64,000 nucleotides of DNA. Origin: Paulownia fortunei. Lineage: Eukaryota > Streptophyta > Magnoliopsida > Lamiales > Paulowniaceae. The stretch is from assembly GCA_019321725.1 (NCBI GenBank), contig JAGSPU010000056.1:1462643-1526642 (forward strand), read 5' to 3'. Every line of letters starts with the position of its first letter. The stretch's first letter is position 1. A model generated the notes under the pieces. It was not told the origin of the DNA. It did no database searches and saw nothing but the letters and a program-made list of their open reading frames with translations. Positions 28,901-44,870 of the stretch are shown here, in pieces. The translations under genes were made by a program, and so were the position numbers.

Positions 28901-30422
28901 GTATTTACGCAATGCATATGCATGTACGTTTCTCACTTAATGAATTAATGTTAAAACTTTCAAGAGTTATAAGAATCCTTTTGGAAAGAGATATGTTAAT
29001 TGATTTGTTCATACTGAAGTGTCTTTAATTTTGAATCATTTCATTTCTGTTGCTATTATAATATACAATTTCAAGAACTTTGTAGTTTTATTTTTAATAT
29101 TTTGATGATTGTTGCATTTGAAATGTCGGACGGGGGGGGGATTTTTAAAGGCTCGAGGGTATGTTAATTCAGAAGTACCGCATTACTGTGTTCTGTATGC
29201 ATGTCTCATTTGCTTGAGATACAGTTAAATTTATGTTGTACCCGAAATATATACATTATGCATATAAATGTTATATCAAGTATTTTATTTTTTTACGAAA
29301 ATTTACAGTGAGTCCATCAATTCATCAAAGCGCATTTTGATAACATTCTTGGCCTTCTCAACAACAGTTATTTTGTGAACAAATCTATCATGCAGTTTAG
29401 TTGTCGGTTGGGCCAATCCGGAGCTAGATCGATCCATGTTCGTATAGGTCCACTTGGAAGGTAGGCCGGTTAAGCTCAAATTCAATTGTAAAGAGATTTG
29501 GGTTGGGTTGAATAAAAAAATTTGAAAGTCAAGCCCAACTCGACCCACTATCCCGGTGTTTGTGGGTCGGTCTCATATTTATGCCAGGCTACACGAGATG
29601 GGTCTACCGACGATACTTGTTACAAGATTAATGCATGCAGAACAATTCACAATATTATATGTAGTTCCAATCTCACTCCTATGTGGTTTGGTAAGGACCA
29701 TGTCTTACATTTGAATCTTTTACACGCCATTTGTCACAAAATTTTGGCAATCGTGTGTTATTCGACTTGAATGGGATCACTGTTTCTTCTATAGACTACA
29801 CACAATCTTTAGTGGTGCTATACTTACGAAATCACTTATTGTGCGGCTTGTGTAATTGTTTGATGTATTCACGAATGAATATGATAATTATAATATGATG
29901 GTTTCCCTTCTTTAATTATATATAAATAGAAAAATTAAACATTTAAAACCATATAACGCAAGTATTTTTGTACTAATATATATGAGATATTTATGTTTTA
30001 TCTATCTTTATGTGTAAAATAAATATAGTATATAATTTTAGTATGTTAGTTGTGTTTGGATTTGAATTTTTAATATAAAATATATTTATCCGTTTGACTT
30101 TAAAAGGAAACGTGAAGAAAATTTATATGAATATAATTATGATAATTCATTATCGATTTTCACATATATTTTAAGTTATTAATGATTTTCAATTTCATTA
30201 AAATTCTTAAAATTAATACAGAGCAATGTTTGAATTTTGAACAGAGATTAAGGAATTTTCTTTTGAAGGCTTTAAAAAAAATATCCTTCTAAATTCTAGT
30301 TTGTGAGAGCCTCACCCCACGAATTACGAGGGCCCTCGAGGGGGAGGGACTTCAGGAACAATTCTCAAGAGGTTGAAGTTAAAACCGTATACGCGAGCAA
30401 TTCAAATCTTCTGCTAGTGAAA
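25992..30422. other. 5' flank of the MOM1-like gene and divergent spacer
   Basis: About 26000-27840 probably holds the untranslated leader and one or more leader introns of the MOM1-like gene, but I cannot place their exons. A GC-richer stretch at 27840-28100 with a G-box looks like a promoter. From 28100 to 30300 the DNA is AT-rich and gene-free, with a run of nine G at 29132-29140. Confidence 0.45.
28001..28006. promoter_or_regulatory. G-box (CACGTG) in a GC-richer promoter-like stretch
   Basis: A palindromic CACGTG core, bound by plant bHLH and bZIP factors, lies in a 260-base GC-richer island (27840-28100) about 2 kb upstream of the first MOM1-like coding exon found. If the leader of that gene starts near 27.8 kb, this would be its core promoter. 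The assignment is inference. Confidence 0.4.
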
Positions 30423-32689
30423 ATGGGGAGAACGAAGAGGCGGCAAATATTGATTGCTCTGGGGCTCGTAATGCTTATGGGAATTGCCGTTTACTGCCGA
30501 CTATGGACTATTGATTATCGCATCTCTTCTAATGATTCGGAACTATTGAGGTTTGCTCAAATTTTCTTAATTTCGCCCCTTTTTCCCCCTCTCTGTGTTA
30601 TCTGAAACTTGTTTTAAATGCTGAGAGTATGCCGCGTGCAGATCTCTTCGTGGCAAATTGAGATCAGTCTGTTGTAATTTTTTGTTCCTATAAATATAAT
30701 AGAAAATACTATACCAGTGTAGATGTGTGTTTAATTGCATATTAGATATGTTATTATGATTGTTGAATCGGAGTGTAGAACAAAATTATATCAAGTGACT
30801 GCAATGTCAATGTCTTTTTGTGTCCATTTACTTCCTTGTAGGAGACAATTTGATCTTGCTAACAGAGAAGCTATGGATGAATCTGCAGAGTGGAGAAGGA
30901 GATACGATTCGGAGTTAGAGAAGGCTGTCAAGTGCTTTAGGGAACTGGAGGAAGTATGAGCTTTGTATAATAGCTAATTTTCGGTTAACTACTTTAGCCC
31001 TTTTTGCATTGCATACCCAATTGGTCTCATTGATTTAAGGCTAACTCTTTTGGAGAACATGAAAGAAGTGAGTCAAACGATAGTCATTAAACTTTACTCA
31101 TAGTTTCAATGATAAATTTTGTCTTCAGCATTTTGTTTGAGAAAAAAGTTTACCATTGGGTGATTTCTATCCGCCAAAAACATTTCTCCGACACAGAAGG
31201 CATCGTTGTTAATCATTTCTAGACAACTCTTATTTTTCTCAGTATAATAGTGAGGATAGTTGAGCTATGGTTGGACTTCCTTGCACCCATAATAGTTTCA
31301 AGTGCTTCTTTTCTTCGTTGTGTGAGCTAAACCCTATGTAAGTGCAACTATAACTTAATTTCAGGATTGCTATTATTTTTTTTGGATTTTATTTTTATTT
31401 TTTATTTAATTGAGACTAAGATAAGAGTGCAATGCTGTCCATTGATGTAATTGTCATTATGCCCATTTACTTCTTGTTGGAAATAGTTTTATGTTACTAA
31501 CACAAAAGCTGTGGAGGAATCTGCAGAGTGGAAAGGAAATGGAGATATGATCCCGAGGTAGAAAATGCTGCTATAAGGTTTAAGGAAACTGGAGTGCATA
31601 CAACATCGTTCTCTTTAAGAATTAGATTGTAAATAAAAAAGCCATGGTAGGTTGGCTTTGTGCTAGGCAGTTCAATTTTAGAAAGCCTAATTGTCATGGT
31701 GTGCTTCTCCATATTCTATGCAAGAAATGATATGCTAGACATGTCTTTAGAGGACTGGCTACTTGAAACTTTTACTGTTACCCAATCAACCTCATTTTCA
31801 CACTTGATTTCACATATGGAGAAGGAGAAACTTAATGGAGGTATAAGGAGAGAGCACCTAGGCAGATGCATGCGTAGCTTTGGAAAGTTATATTGGTCCT
31901 TTGGTGTTACATAGTGTTTGTTGGCCTTGAAGTAAGTTTCCAACTTGCATACGGTCAATTGAAAAAGTTCTCTGTTCAAGGTGACTGGAAAACCTCTTTG
32001 GCTAGATGCTGTATTTGAATGGAAATATGATGTTCTGAGTGTTCTACATGTGGTATGCATGCTCCAATACCAGATTGAAGTGGTGACTGATGGACAATAA
32101 TTAGTCTGTTATGTAACTGTTGTCTGGTTCTTTCTGTGTCAGATTTAATGTTCTCCAGATTAACCAAGTCTTTGAATTGACGACAAAGAAAGTTTTTGAC
32201 TTCCCCAATGTCATATCTCATTCCTATCTTGATGTAGAAATCAGTTGATGTTTAGAAGCATTGTTATTTATTTATGTCACTTCAGGTTTAAGTAATTTTT
32301 TCTAGCTTTTTTTGGTTTTCAGTGGAGAAGGGTTACCCCCCAGATGTGTCATAACAGCATCACTAATTCCAGTATTTTATTTACATAGATTAAGAAGTCT
32401 CCTGGAGAAACAAAAGAGGTTTCTGCTGTCCTGAATGGGAAAATGGAAATGTTGCAAAAGGTGCTTTTTGTTGAACTTCATTTCACAAATCTTCCTATTT
32501 TATTTATTTATATTTTTATTTGTTTTTGTATATATATTGCATATATGTTTAAATGGGCAATTTGGGAAATTCTTTAATTTATAAGCTGCCTTTCATTACC
32601 AGGAAAACATGGATTTGCTTGAGCGGGTTGAGTCTTTGAAACAAGAGCTTGAAGCAGAGAAATTAAAATGCAGTATGCGAAATATGTAA
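30423..32689 (+). CDS. Small single-pass membrane protein with a coiled coil, 4 exons
   Basis: Exons 30423-30550, 30842-30953, 32389-32460 and 32603-32689 join in frame through GT-AG introns to 132 aa. The start is MGRTKRRQ at the first ATG; the frame is open upstream but has no ATG there. A basic N-terminus is followed by one hydrophobic helix at about residues 9-26 (ILIALGLVMLMGIAVYC), giving a type II or tail-out signal anchor. The rest is hydrophilic and charged: DLANREAMDESAEWRRRYD, a short linker, then a heptad-like coiled coil MEMLQKENMDLLERVESL and QELEAEKLKC near the end. I believe it matches an uncharacterised conserved plant family but cannot name a function. Intron 2 is long (1435 bases) and contains a decayed copy of exon 2. 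Confidence 0.8.
31461..31594 (+). pseudogene. Fossil duplicate of exon 2 inside intron 2
   Basis: The stretch aligns with the end of intron 1 plus exon 2 (30822-30953) of the same gene. Shared blocks include CCATTTACTTC before the splice site and GAATCTGCAGAGTGGA inside the exon, followed by matching purine-rich sequence to a final AAACTGGAG / GAACTGGAG. The copy has lost the acceptor (AG became TG in CTTGTTGG), carries several indels and lacks the donor GTATGAG. It is therefore probably not spliced in. Confidence 0.75.
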
Positions 32690-34872
32690 TATCATTGGAG
32701 GTAAGGTCTAGGAGGATATCTTTCATGTCAGAGATTAGTAGCCATTTCCGGACCAAACTCTATCACTGAGGAGTATATGCTTCTTGATAACAAATACATA
32801 TTTTTGTGCACTGCACCTTTTAGCAGTTTCTTGATTGTAGCGGATGTGGCTTCTCTTTTCCCCAAAATTGAATGGATATTCTCTAAAATTTCATTTAGAT
32901 TGATGGATAATAACAAATTTATTGAATTTATTTAGATAATTTTATAATATAATGGATTTCAAATTCATATTATTTTTGAATTATTTTTTGGATCATTGTG
33001 GTGAATTTTAAATTTATTTTATATGAAATCATTTGAAATTATTTTTTCAAATTCTCTCCACAAATCCAAATCTATCAATTCAAATACAATCTAAAAGTTG
33101 TCTCATAAATTCATTGTTGCCAATGACAATAATCGCCCAAAAATCTTACTATATCAGTTCTATGTACCAATTCTTCACAAAAATGTCCGGACAGCCATCT
33201 GATACGAGCTGATTTTCATTAGTAAGAGACAGATTGATTCATAGTTGGATTTTGAATTCGAACTCAACATCAACATCTAGCTGCCATTGAAAAATAAAAA
33301 AGTTGAATTAAGGTGGCAAGAATTTACAAAGTTGCTCCTCTGCTGGTGATGCCACTTTTTTCTGAGACCAATATTTGCATCTGAGTTCAGAGAATAACAG
33401 GCAAACAAATGCTTCAGTTTTTTTAACTTATGATGTGTCGCCTCCATCCTCTCCTCCTCTTCCTTCTCTTCTTTGTATTCTTCTTGATTGTTTTCTAAAT
33501 GCAAGAAGCTAATTTGACTTTGTCCGCGTCTTTTCTGACAGAAGTATCTTCCCAACGAGAAGAAAGTAGACTGCTTGGCAGCTTAGAATAAACTTCCAAT
33601 ATATTATAATAAATTAATTCTATTTTACTACCTGGTTAAGTATTATTTTATTCTTATGTTTTTAATTATCTACTTTACCCTTATATCTTTATTCTGTTTA
33701 GTTTTATTCTATTATACTATTATTATCTCAATTTACCTCATAGTTTCTTAAAAAAATATTTAAATTATCCTTATATATTATTTTCAAAAAAAATATTTTA
33801 TTTTTTAATTTTAATATATTTATATTTATGTTTTTTTTTAAATTGATTAATAAACACTTAATATTAAATTTAAATATATTTTGATTGTACTTGAATTTTA
33901 ATATTATTTCTTAATTTAACATAGTTCCTATTAACTTATTGTATAACTTACTAATAGACTAGCCTTTGATAAATTCATTATAATGATAAATTTGCTATTA
34001 ATATTTTTTGTATTTAACAAAATATTATTTTCAAATATATTATGTAGTTTTTGTATTTATGATGAGTAAAAAATTTATAAGTAAAATGTATTAACTAAAA
34101 AAACATCATAAATAAAATTTAGTAGGAATTATGTTAAAAAAAAATAGCCATTAAAATTTAAATATAATAAAATTTTAAATAAATTTAATATTAATTTTTA
34201 ATTAATTAAATTAAAAAATATTAGAATATAAAACTACGCTATTAAAAAACTATGCTATTATCAAAATACTTTGGCATCTTTCTGGAGATATACCAGAAAA
34301 ATGACATAATGAAATTAAGGGAATATCTCGTCAGGCTATTTGGGCCTTTCATTTGGATCCTCATAAAAAGAATCAGCTCAGTTTTTGCTTTTCAATTTTT
34401 ATTTTATTTTTTTAATTTTTAATTATTATTTTTTTGGGGTGGGGTTTGCGGGGGTATAAGAGGCAGCCAGTTGTGGAACAAAACCTACCAGAAAATATTC
34501 CTGCACAACTGAAACTAATAACTTAGCTTAACAGCCATTTCAAGCACATTTACTATGCAACCTAAAAGCTTCTTCCATATGAACACTGCAAGAGTTATTG
34601 GTGACACAGAGATGGGACTTGGATGATCTTCATTTAATACCACACCTATTGGTGAAACCAATGCTTGAGAGAAATACAATATTCTTTTTCCACCTCTGGG
34701 AAAAAAAAAATTCTACATTAAATTCCCTGACCACAGAATTCAATGATATACATAGTAGAAGCATCTGGATCATTTTTTGCTTGTCTATCAAAGCGAAAAA
34801 CACCCAGAAAGTACAAGTAGCAATATCAAGTTAACTATAAAGTCCCTTCACAGCTGTTATTTTGTGATGCCT
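32690..34872. other. AT-rich spacer between convergent genes
   Basis: It contains the 3' flanks of the coiled-coil membrane protein gene and of the CASP-like gene. A slightly richer patch at 33230-33580 has an open minus-strand frame with an EEYKEEKEEEER stretch, but no ATG-led exon or domain was recognised. 33590-34260 is almost pure A/T. Confidence 0.5.
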
Positions 34873-37482
34873 CTACTGGGAAGCCAGAGACCAGAAATTC
34901 AGCAGAAAGGATGGGGACACAGCAAACCAGCTCAGAAAAGCCATGGCGGTAGCTGACATGAATCTTGTGCAGTGGTTCAGATTACATTTATCAAGATCAT
35001 TTCCAATGAGGACGGTGATACCAGCCGATGCACAGGCTGCAGCAAATGTTAGAGTCGAAGTAATCTGCACCAGAACAATACATCTGTTTATGGATTTTGG
35101 CGAGGAACAAAATAGGTAAATAATCACATCAGCATACAACCACATCAAGTTAGGGCATGTTGGTGTCTGATTAATGAACATGCACACAGTATGTTGGAAA
35201 TGAGATACAACTGCACTACCAAAAATATGGCATTTGCACAAAACTCTTGCAAAAGAAGCAGTTAAATGAGATTTCACAAGATAAGTGTGAAAAAAACTTT
35301 TGAAAGGTGTTGAAAAACAAAAGAAAGAAAAATCAACACAGCTGAAAAACTTTAGTCAGTACATGTAATGGGAAAACTGACAGTTTGTGAAACTCCTGTA
35401 ACACAACTTTCACAATTAACTCATAGAGAAGATTTAGAAAAACTGTACTGCTAACAGAAACTGAACAGTTGAAAATGATTGCGATGGTTAAATTGTTGGA
35501 CTTGATTTTTCGATGAAGAAGTAGCCAAAGCTAAGAAAATTCCAGAAGGCCACAGACTATATTTTGAGCATCACAGACTAAACTCACTATCATATTTGCA
35601 TACTGCATCTTTTTAACAGGTAAACAACACATAGAAGCTATGGGATTGAAGCAATTATGAATATGAAAAAACCAACTACTGAAGTATGAATACCAATAAA
35701 TTATACTATCTCAGAGTTCAGGAAATAATTAAGTGCTTGCTTGTGCGTAAACTTTCACAATTACATCATCTACTGCCACGGAGTTGCAGACAAGTAAGCT
35801 AAACTATGATCTGGATAGCAGAAGCAGACTTTGAGAAATTTGGCCCTAATGTTGAGGTAACATTCACGACTAATTAAAGTTATCGAGTCCAAACAAATAC
35901 TACCAATAGAATAATTAAAAGAACAGGAGATATTCATTTGAACTGAATGTTTCAACAAGGAAAATTATTTAACTAGCAAAATTTAGGAGCTGAGAAGTTC
36001 TGTTGTCTATCAAACAAGTTTTTCTTACCCCATCACCAATGGCAAACAGACTGACAACTCCAGTATTTCTGAAACTTCGTCTCACCAAAAGAGCATATAT
36101 GTCAGCAAGAGCCAGAGACAGGCTCCATAAACTTTGCAAACCAACAGCAGCAACAAGGTAGCTAATGGACAGAACAAAGAAGTTTTAGTCACAATCCCTT
36201 CTCATAATACAGTATCTCGTCAATAGATATATGAACAATTCAGTGCTTAAAAGAGAGAATCGTGCTTGAATAGTACGACAATAAAGAGCTTAATAAAAGT
36301 CACCATAACTGTCGCAATAGAGGCAAATCATAAAGATGTGCTACAAAATTTAGTTTCACCGTTCCTTTATGCTTTCATATCTTGTGCTGTGAAGGAAATG
36401 CAGTATCTTTAAGTAAAGAACATAGAGAATTCTGGCGATTTAAAACAAATTAGTTATCATCTCTTTCACCTTCTTCTATTGCTTTGTGTTTTGAAACATT
36501 TCCACTTCACATGAGTATGTTCCCAACAGTCAGTTATTCATTCACATGGAACACAAATTTATAACAATTGACGACTGAAACAAGTGGTTTTTGTTCAAGA
36601 ACACTCTTGTTCTTCTCATAAATTAGTATAGGACATAACTTGAAAATCATGTTGAGCAGCAATGGTTAAAATATAAAATTAATGCCATCACTTTTCTGTT
36701 TATAAGAAAAAGACAAATTATATACTCCATCAAATACCACACTCCAAATCTCTCAGATAATGGTCTCAACCTTCTAGTACCTTTGTTCTAGAATTATGTT
36801 ATTGTTGAAGCAGATTAGTGGACACAGTGATTATTGTTATATACACATACAGAGCACATGCTAAAACATTTAAGAGCCAATGCAAATGATAACCCAGGTT
36901 GAATGGAAAATTACCAACTACCATTTTCTTAAAATGAATAAAGTTCCAATGTTAAGAACAACAGGCATTGCATTCATATCAGGTCTCACTTTCCTGATTA
37001 AGGGCATATCCTAAGCTTCCAACTATAAGAAAATCCTATGATGGTTCTGCATTTTCTTTATTTACTACATAATCTTGGCATGTAGGTAACGGTTATTGGT
37101 AAGAGCTCTATTTCGTCATTTACAAGTTTTTTCCCTAGAATTTTCAGCCTTCTTCAAGTAAAAAAGTGCATCTTTAACTCAGCGTCATTTTTCCCTTTTT
37201 CTTTTTTACTTTACCAAACCCTAAACCCTAATTCCAAACAGAAAAGAAATGTTCAAATCGACAGCATATAAAACTTAACCGGAAGGCAGTGACGGAGGGG
37301 AAATCGGAGGTGGTGGCCATGACGCACAGAGAGACGGCGGCGAAGACGAACTGGCAGAGGCGGAGGAAGAGTGCGCCGGTGGTTCCGGCCATACCCTGAA
37401 CGTCTTTCATCCTAACCCTCGGTGGCGCTGCCTCTGTCATCGGCGGAGGAGCCTCCACCGGGTGCACCGCCGGCCCGCTCAT
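34873..37482 (-). CDS. CASPL5: CASP-like protein, family 5 (four-helix membrane protein)
   Basis: Exons 37482-37280, 36161-36029 and 35064-34873 join by GT-AG introns to 175 aa, typical of CASPL5 proteins. Four hydrophobic segments are visible: [20 protein letters not shown] (about 38-57), [19 protein letters not shown] (from about 69), [20 protein letters not shown] (from about 113) and [19 protein letters not shown] (from about 147). The N-terminus is Pro-rich and cytosolic. CASP proteins build the Casparian strip membrane domain; CASP-like members share the MARVEL-type fold but most have no defined role, and family 5 is the least CASP-like. A scaffold in the plasma membrane is the reasonable inference. 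No missing parts were noticed. Confidence 0.92.
37216..37231. promoter_or_regulatory. Telo-box (two telomere-type units) in CASPL5 intron 1
   Basis: AAACCCTAAACCCTAA, two plant telomere-repeat units, lies about 50 bases inside intron 1. Telo-boxes are bound by Myb/TRB-type factors and are frequent near transcription starts of plant genes. Being short and single, it may be a promoter-proximal element or chance. Confidence 0.5.
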
Positions 37483-37670
37483 TTGCTTATTCCTTCAATA
37501 TTTACCCATCAAATTAAACTATGAGCTAATATAATTTGATATTAATTTACCTATAAAATGATACAAAATCGTAATCTTTTTATAACTCGAACGAAATTTG
37601 AAAGAATATTGCTTGTTTTGAGAGTGGACGAGCCGAGAGCTGACTGCTGAGGACGGTGGGAAAGGAGATT

Positions 37671-37678
37671 CTTTATAC
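37671..37678 (-). promoter_or_regulatory. Probable TATA box of CASPL5
   Basis: Minus-strand GTATAAAG lies about 190 bases before the CASPL5 ATG, predicting a start of transcription near 37640. Position and sequence are the only support. Confidence 0.45.
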
Positions 37679-39386
37679 ATATACACATACTGTTGAGTGT
37701 TTTACTTAAAAGCGTGTTGGTGCTTTAGCAATTTTAACAGTTTCGTGGAATGCATGTTGATAACTCTGTATTGTTTTCATTCCAGTTCTTGTACTGTTGA
37801 TCGACGCTGTTTGCAGTAGTAAAGTTAAAAATGACTCAAGTAAGAAGGTAGCATTGGATAACTAAATATAAGCTTTATATTAAATAATTTCTACGTCCAA
37901 TGGTCATTCTATGTACAATGAACGCAGTCATTCCTCTTAAACAACTTGTACACATACACTCTAAAAACTTGCATCTGAACTTAATGTTGAAAGATTTTTG
38001 GGAAAAAGTTTCTTATTGCGTACGGATAATCAATCTTTACATATTCAAAATGATAAAGGTTGATCATGGTGCTTGTGCAGGGTTAGAGTCTATTGCAGTT
38101 ATTTACAATTACAACACTAAAGACAAAAGCATCCGCATTTTGTGATTGATAAACACATTATCCAAATATTTGTTTGTTTTTAACACACCCGTGTAGCTTT
38201 TGGTAGTGGAGATGCAGTTGACAGAGTGTCTAGTCCTTCGGTTGGTCATCGTCTCCAGCTCCATCCTGCTCCAGAATCTGCATCCATGAATACTGGTGGA
38301 GGCTTTAATGCATGCATGCAGTGTTCATATTTTGGCATTCCAATATGTATGCTTTCTCATAAAAGCAAGTTTCGATCCGTCTGTCTGTGAGACCCAAAGG
38401 AATACGGATTGATTGCTTGCAATGTTGCATTGCCAAAACTGAAACACAAGCGACATTAACAACTGCCAGTTTTACATGGACATGCTCGAGAAATGCAGCA
38501 AAGGCTCTGAATAAGCCTAGGGGCAGCATTCACAGTTTTTGCTGAATGCACATTAATGCTTTTGCTGATCCTCGTTCCTATTGCTTGGAAGGCCATTGCA
38601 TGCTAATAGGAATCCTATAAGAACTATATCTTCACTATAATACAGCCCACAAATTGTGTGAAGTGATTCAAATGAATACACAAAAAAAGTTGGTTCTTTC
38701 AATACAATGGAAATATTTTACAATCCAAACCGTTGTGTATTTTGAAGTGATATCGACGCTTTAATAGGAACCCTCCACAATTAGAAATACAAATCCTATG
38801 ACAAATCATGACATTTCCTCATTCAAGCACACTGGAGAGATGCGGAGCTTTATTTATTGAAAACTATCACACCCAGTTTTGAGGTTCAAGAGCAGTCCTT
38901 ACAGTTTTCATTGGTAAAGGCATAGGTAACACAACCCCAGGTTAGTACGCATTGTTGTAAGTGGATTTTTTTTGTATAGATAACTTCTTACGAAGATATC
39001 GCTGAAAAAGTGTTTTTAGCTTAAGTGATTGCTCAAGCATATTACAGATAGGCTAATATAAGTTGTCAGTGATGAAGTAGTTTATGCTGGACCACTACAC
39101 ATAATTTGCTTGCGCTTTCAATATGGACCAGGAAATACACCAATTCCTTAAAATCTATTCAAGGGAAGAACATTAAAAAACCTATCAATAGACAAGAAAG
39201 ACCTGAAAACATCATTATAAAACCAAATACGCATGACATAAAACCCACATATAGGATCTATTGTTAAAAGAGCCAACACAAACAAAGAAAAGCAGCATTG
39301 TCATCACTCTACTAAAAAGCACCTACGCATTGTACCCGACAAATATCAAAACAAACCCATAAAACTACCAAATCAGCATTCATTTC
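37679..39386. other. Spacer between CASPL5 and polyubiquitin
   Basis: The side nearest 39386 should hold the polyubiquitin 3' UTR. I see no gene, no conserved RNA and no clear transposon ends. Confidence 0.5.
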
Positions 39387-41832
<2,446 letters not shown>

Positions 41833-41942
41833 TTTTCGTAGAAGGAGAGATCTGAGAGAGAGATGTGATTCCTTTACAGAAAAGCTAACAACACAACAGA
41901 AAAACAACGAAGATAATAGAAATACCAGAAATGAAGGACTTA

Positions 41943-41951
41943 CTTTATATA
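41943..41951 (-). promoter_or_regulatory. TATA box of polyubiquitin
   Basis: Minus-strand TATATAAAG lies about 110 bases before the leader-intron donor. This predicts a transcript start near 41915 and a leader exon of about 80 bases. Confidence 0.65.
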
Positions 41952-44589
41952 CGATGGGAATTGAATTTGAGGTGATCAGCCGGACCGAAATATCAGGCTT
42001 CTTGCTTAGTGCGTTCGGTAAACGCTATATAGGGTTAGGAATGGTAGCTCAACTTACAAACCAAGTCAAACAAATGGTCCTTAATTGTCTAATTTAGATT
42101 ATTTTGGGTTAAAACTGAAAAATCAAATACGTGTGGTGTGTGGAGTTTATTGGGGTGTTATAAGCTTTTGGAATTTATTTTATTCTAACATATTTAGGAA
42201 AAAATTATAAGTTTCAAAAACAGTATTCAAGCTCAAAGTGTATAAAATGTTCAGTAAAACGTTGAGTCAAGCCCTTTAACATTATATTTTGATATTGAAT
42301 TTTAATAAGGAACATGTAAAAAAAAATTTAAAATTTTAAAGTCAGAAGTAGAAAGTTAAAAAATTAAAAGGGTACGGTAGAATTATTTTTCTCTGTGGGC
42401 ACACTCACTAAAAATCTAAGATGTAATGGTTTTTCAAATTTTGTGAAAAAAGATGAATTACACCTAGAAATACCGGGGCTCTCATCGGCCTAAGAATGGC
42501 CTCGGGTATATAATGTTGTAGATACTGCACTTGATATATATAAATTTGATATATATTTATTATTCAAGTATCTCAATTTTTTAAAATTAAATATTTATTT
42601 TTTATTTATATATCAAATATACCATACACCAAATATAATATAAATATTAACTTAATATATAAGGTTGGTTTTTGTATGGGATGTCGGTCGGGCAAAGTCC
42701 ACATCACAAATTTGGGCCCATATCACCTACATCTAATATCTCATAGTCTCCCAATCTCTTTCAGTTTGAGCCCAAAGATAGATCCATTTACAGTTGTCCA
42801 CAAGCGCACTCCCTGTGGGCCATTTGGGAGGCCCCAATTTCATTTTACGCATTTTGGATGTGCCATTTAACCTAATTCTCAATACACTATTATTCTCAAA
42901 GTTGGGTTTCTTTCACAGATCTTGGTACAATTAATATATTGTGATATACCCATAATAACGTCAAATCGTGATGTTGATATTCTCAGATCCAATGTGAGGA
43001 AAATATTGGCCGACACATTGAAAAGATTGATCATATAGGAGAAATATCAGTATACAATAAAAATTAACTATAAGTATTCATTGGACAATTTAAGTTTCTC
43101 TTGAACATACCATATATATGTTATGCATTAAACATATAGGGTAATGGCTTTAAATGTAGCTCAAAATTGATCATTTCATGCACCACTATACTGCAAAATA
43201 ACTTTTCTAATTACGAATTTGAGTTAGTAATTAATTAAAATTAAATAAAATTGTTGAATTATATTTAAGTTATGTGTTAAATAATAGTAATAACTAGAAT
43301 ATACTCCGTGATGTGAATAGAAATAATTTTAAAAAAAAACATAAATTAAAAATACAGTTATTAGAACATAATTATGCATAATAAATTGAATCATTTTTAC
43401 CTTTTATAATACAATTATGATCATGACAACGATTAGACATGCTATATAGAAATCAATATAAATAATTGATCCTAATAGTCAACAAAATCGAACTTCCATC
43501 AAGAAAATACATCAAGTTTCAACTCCATAGGGTTGGTCTAGTCATTTGATTCTTTGCTATAACTCTAACACTGAGAAAAAGTAGAGTATGTTCTAAAAGA
43601 TAGCAAGAAAAGGAAAGGGAAAAACCTCGCGCCATTAACCCAACTAGAAGATGAAATTTAAAAGGTTGTAACATGATTTTCGTTTAAAGTGTAGGGTAAA
43701 AACCGTAAAAGCACAAACTAACACATTGCTCATTGAACTTCAATGGCTTACTTTGTGTATCCACCCAATCCCCTAACATGGGCCTTGCAATCGGACCTTG
43801 GATCTCTCAATTGCACAAACAAATAAAACAGATTTTTCTGTGTCTTAACCATTGGGGTCGCTCGAAAGAAAACGACACTTTTTTATTTTACGTAATTTGG
43901 AAGCTACGCTAATCCCATGAAAGAGCAACCATGTTGCTCTACACATGCGTGTCTTATTTTTCACATCAGTGTTTTGTAATAAAATTTATTTGAGATATTG
44001 GATTTTTCTAGTATTTTTATTTTTTTAGACAAGTCTAATAATTCGAAGCATGTAAAAAACACTACTAGCATTAATATATTTATAAAATAAAATACGAAAT
44101 ATAATACTAAATTGAAATAAAAATCAAATTGATTTAATTTCATGACTTTGGTGGAAACCATGACATAAATTGTGGGATATAGGTGCTGAAAACAAAGAAA
44201 AAATGGTCTTTAAAAAAAAAAAAAAAAGGCGCTTAACACATTGGAAATGACTTTGTCCCCTTGATGTCTTTTCCTCTTTCTATGTGCGCCCATGGCTTCT
44301 AATTAATTAGAGTCATTACTTGAAATGATACTTCACGACCAAAATGACCTTGGGCCCAACATTAGAAGCTTCAGTCAAAATAATAAATTATTACAGAAAA
44401 GAAACGCACTTTGTAGACATGTAGTAGAGAGGAAAAAAAACAAGCCTAATGTGCCTCCCCAAGTTAAGTACATAGAGATATACCAGATGGATTTTTATTT
44501 TTTTTTACGAAGAATTGTAAAGAAGCTAATACTTGTAAATAATATTTTTAAAATCGAATTGAGAGAATAGAAGGTCACTTCGGTCTGAT

Positions 44590-44870
44590 TATATTTATAA
44601 AATCATTTGATTGGTTTGACCGGTCAAAAACTGATTTGATCGGTTTCAATTTTTTTTTTAAATTTTTTAAAAAGTTTAAATTTAAAATTTTATTATATTT
44701 ATGTGATAATTTGAATTTTGTATTTTGTTATATAATTTTTTATTTATTTTTATATTTAAAATGTATTAGATAATAATTAATTTATTATATTATTATTTTA
44801 CATAATAAAATAAAAAAATATAATTAATTTTTATTAAATTAATCCAACCAATGAACCGCTAATTATTAAT
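44590..44870. repeat. Short AT-rich repeat with GGTTTGACCGGT-type ends
   Basis: The left side contains the perfect palindrome TTTGACCGGTCAAA (44615-44628) next to GATCGGTTT. The right side has CCAACCAATGAACCG, similar to the inverted left side, with near-pure A/T between. It resembles small dispersed plant repeats, but I could not define exact ends or a target duplication. Confidence 0.35.

Noticed and set aside
29132..29140. Run of nine G in AT-rich DNA
   Set aside because: A lone homopolymer without other G runs nearby; likely slippage or an assembly feature and not a regulatory element.
33277..33555. Minus-strand open frame with an acidic EEYKEEKEEEER stretch
   Set aside because: No ATG at its start, no recognised domain, no convincing splice partners and low-complexity sequence. 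It may be a decayed exon, but support is too weak.
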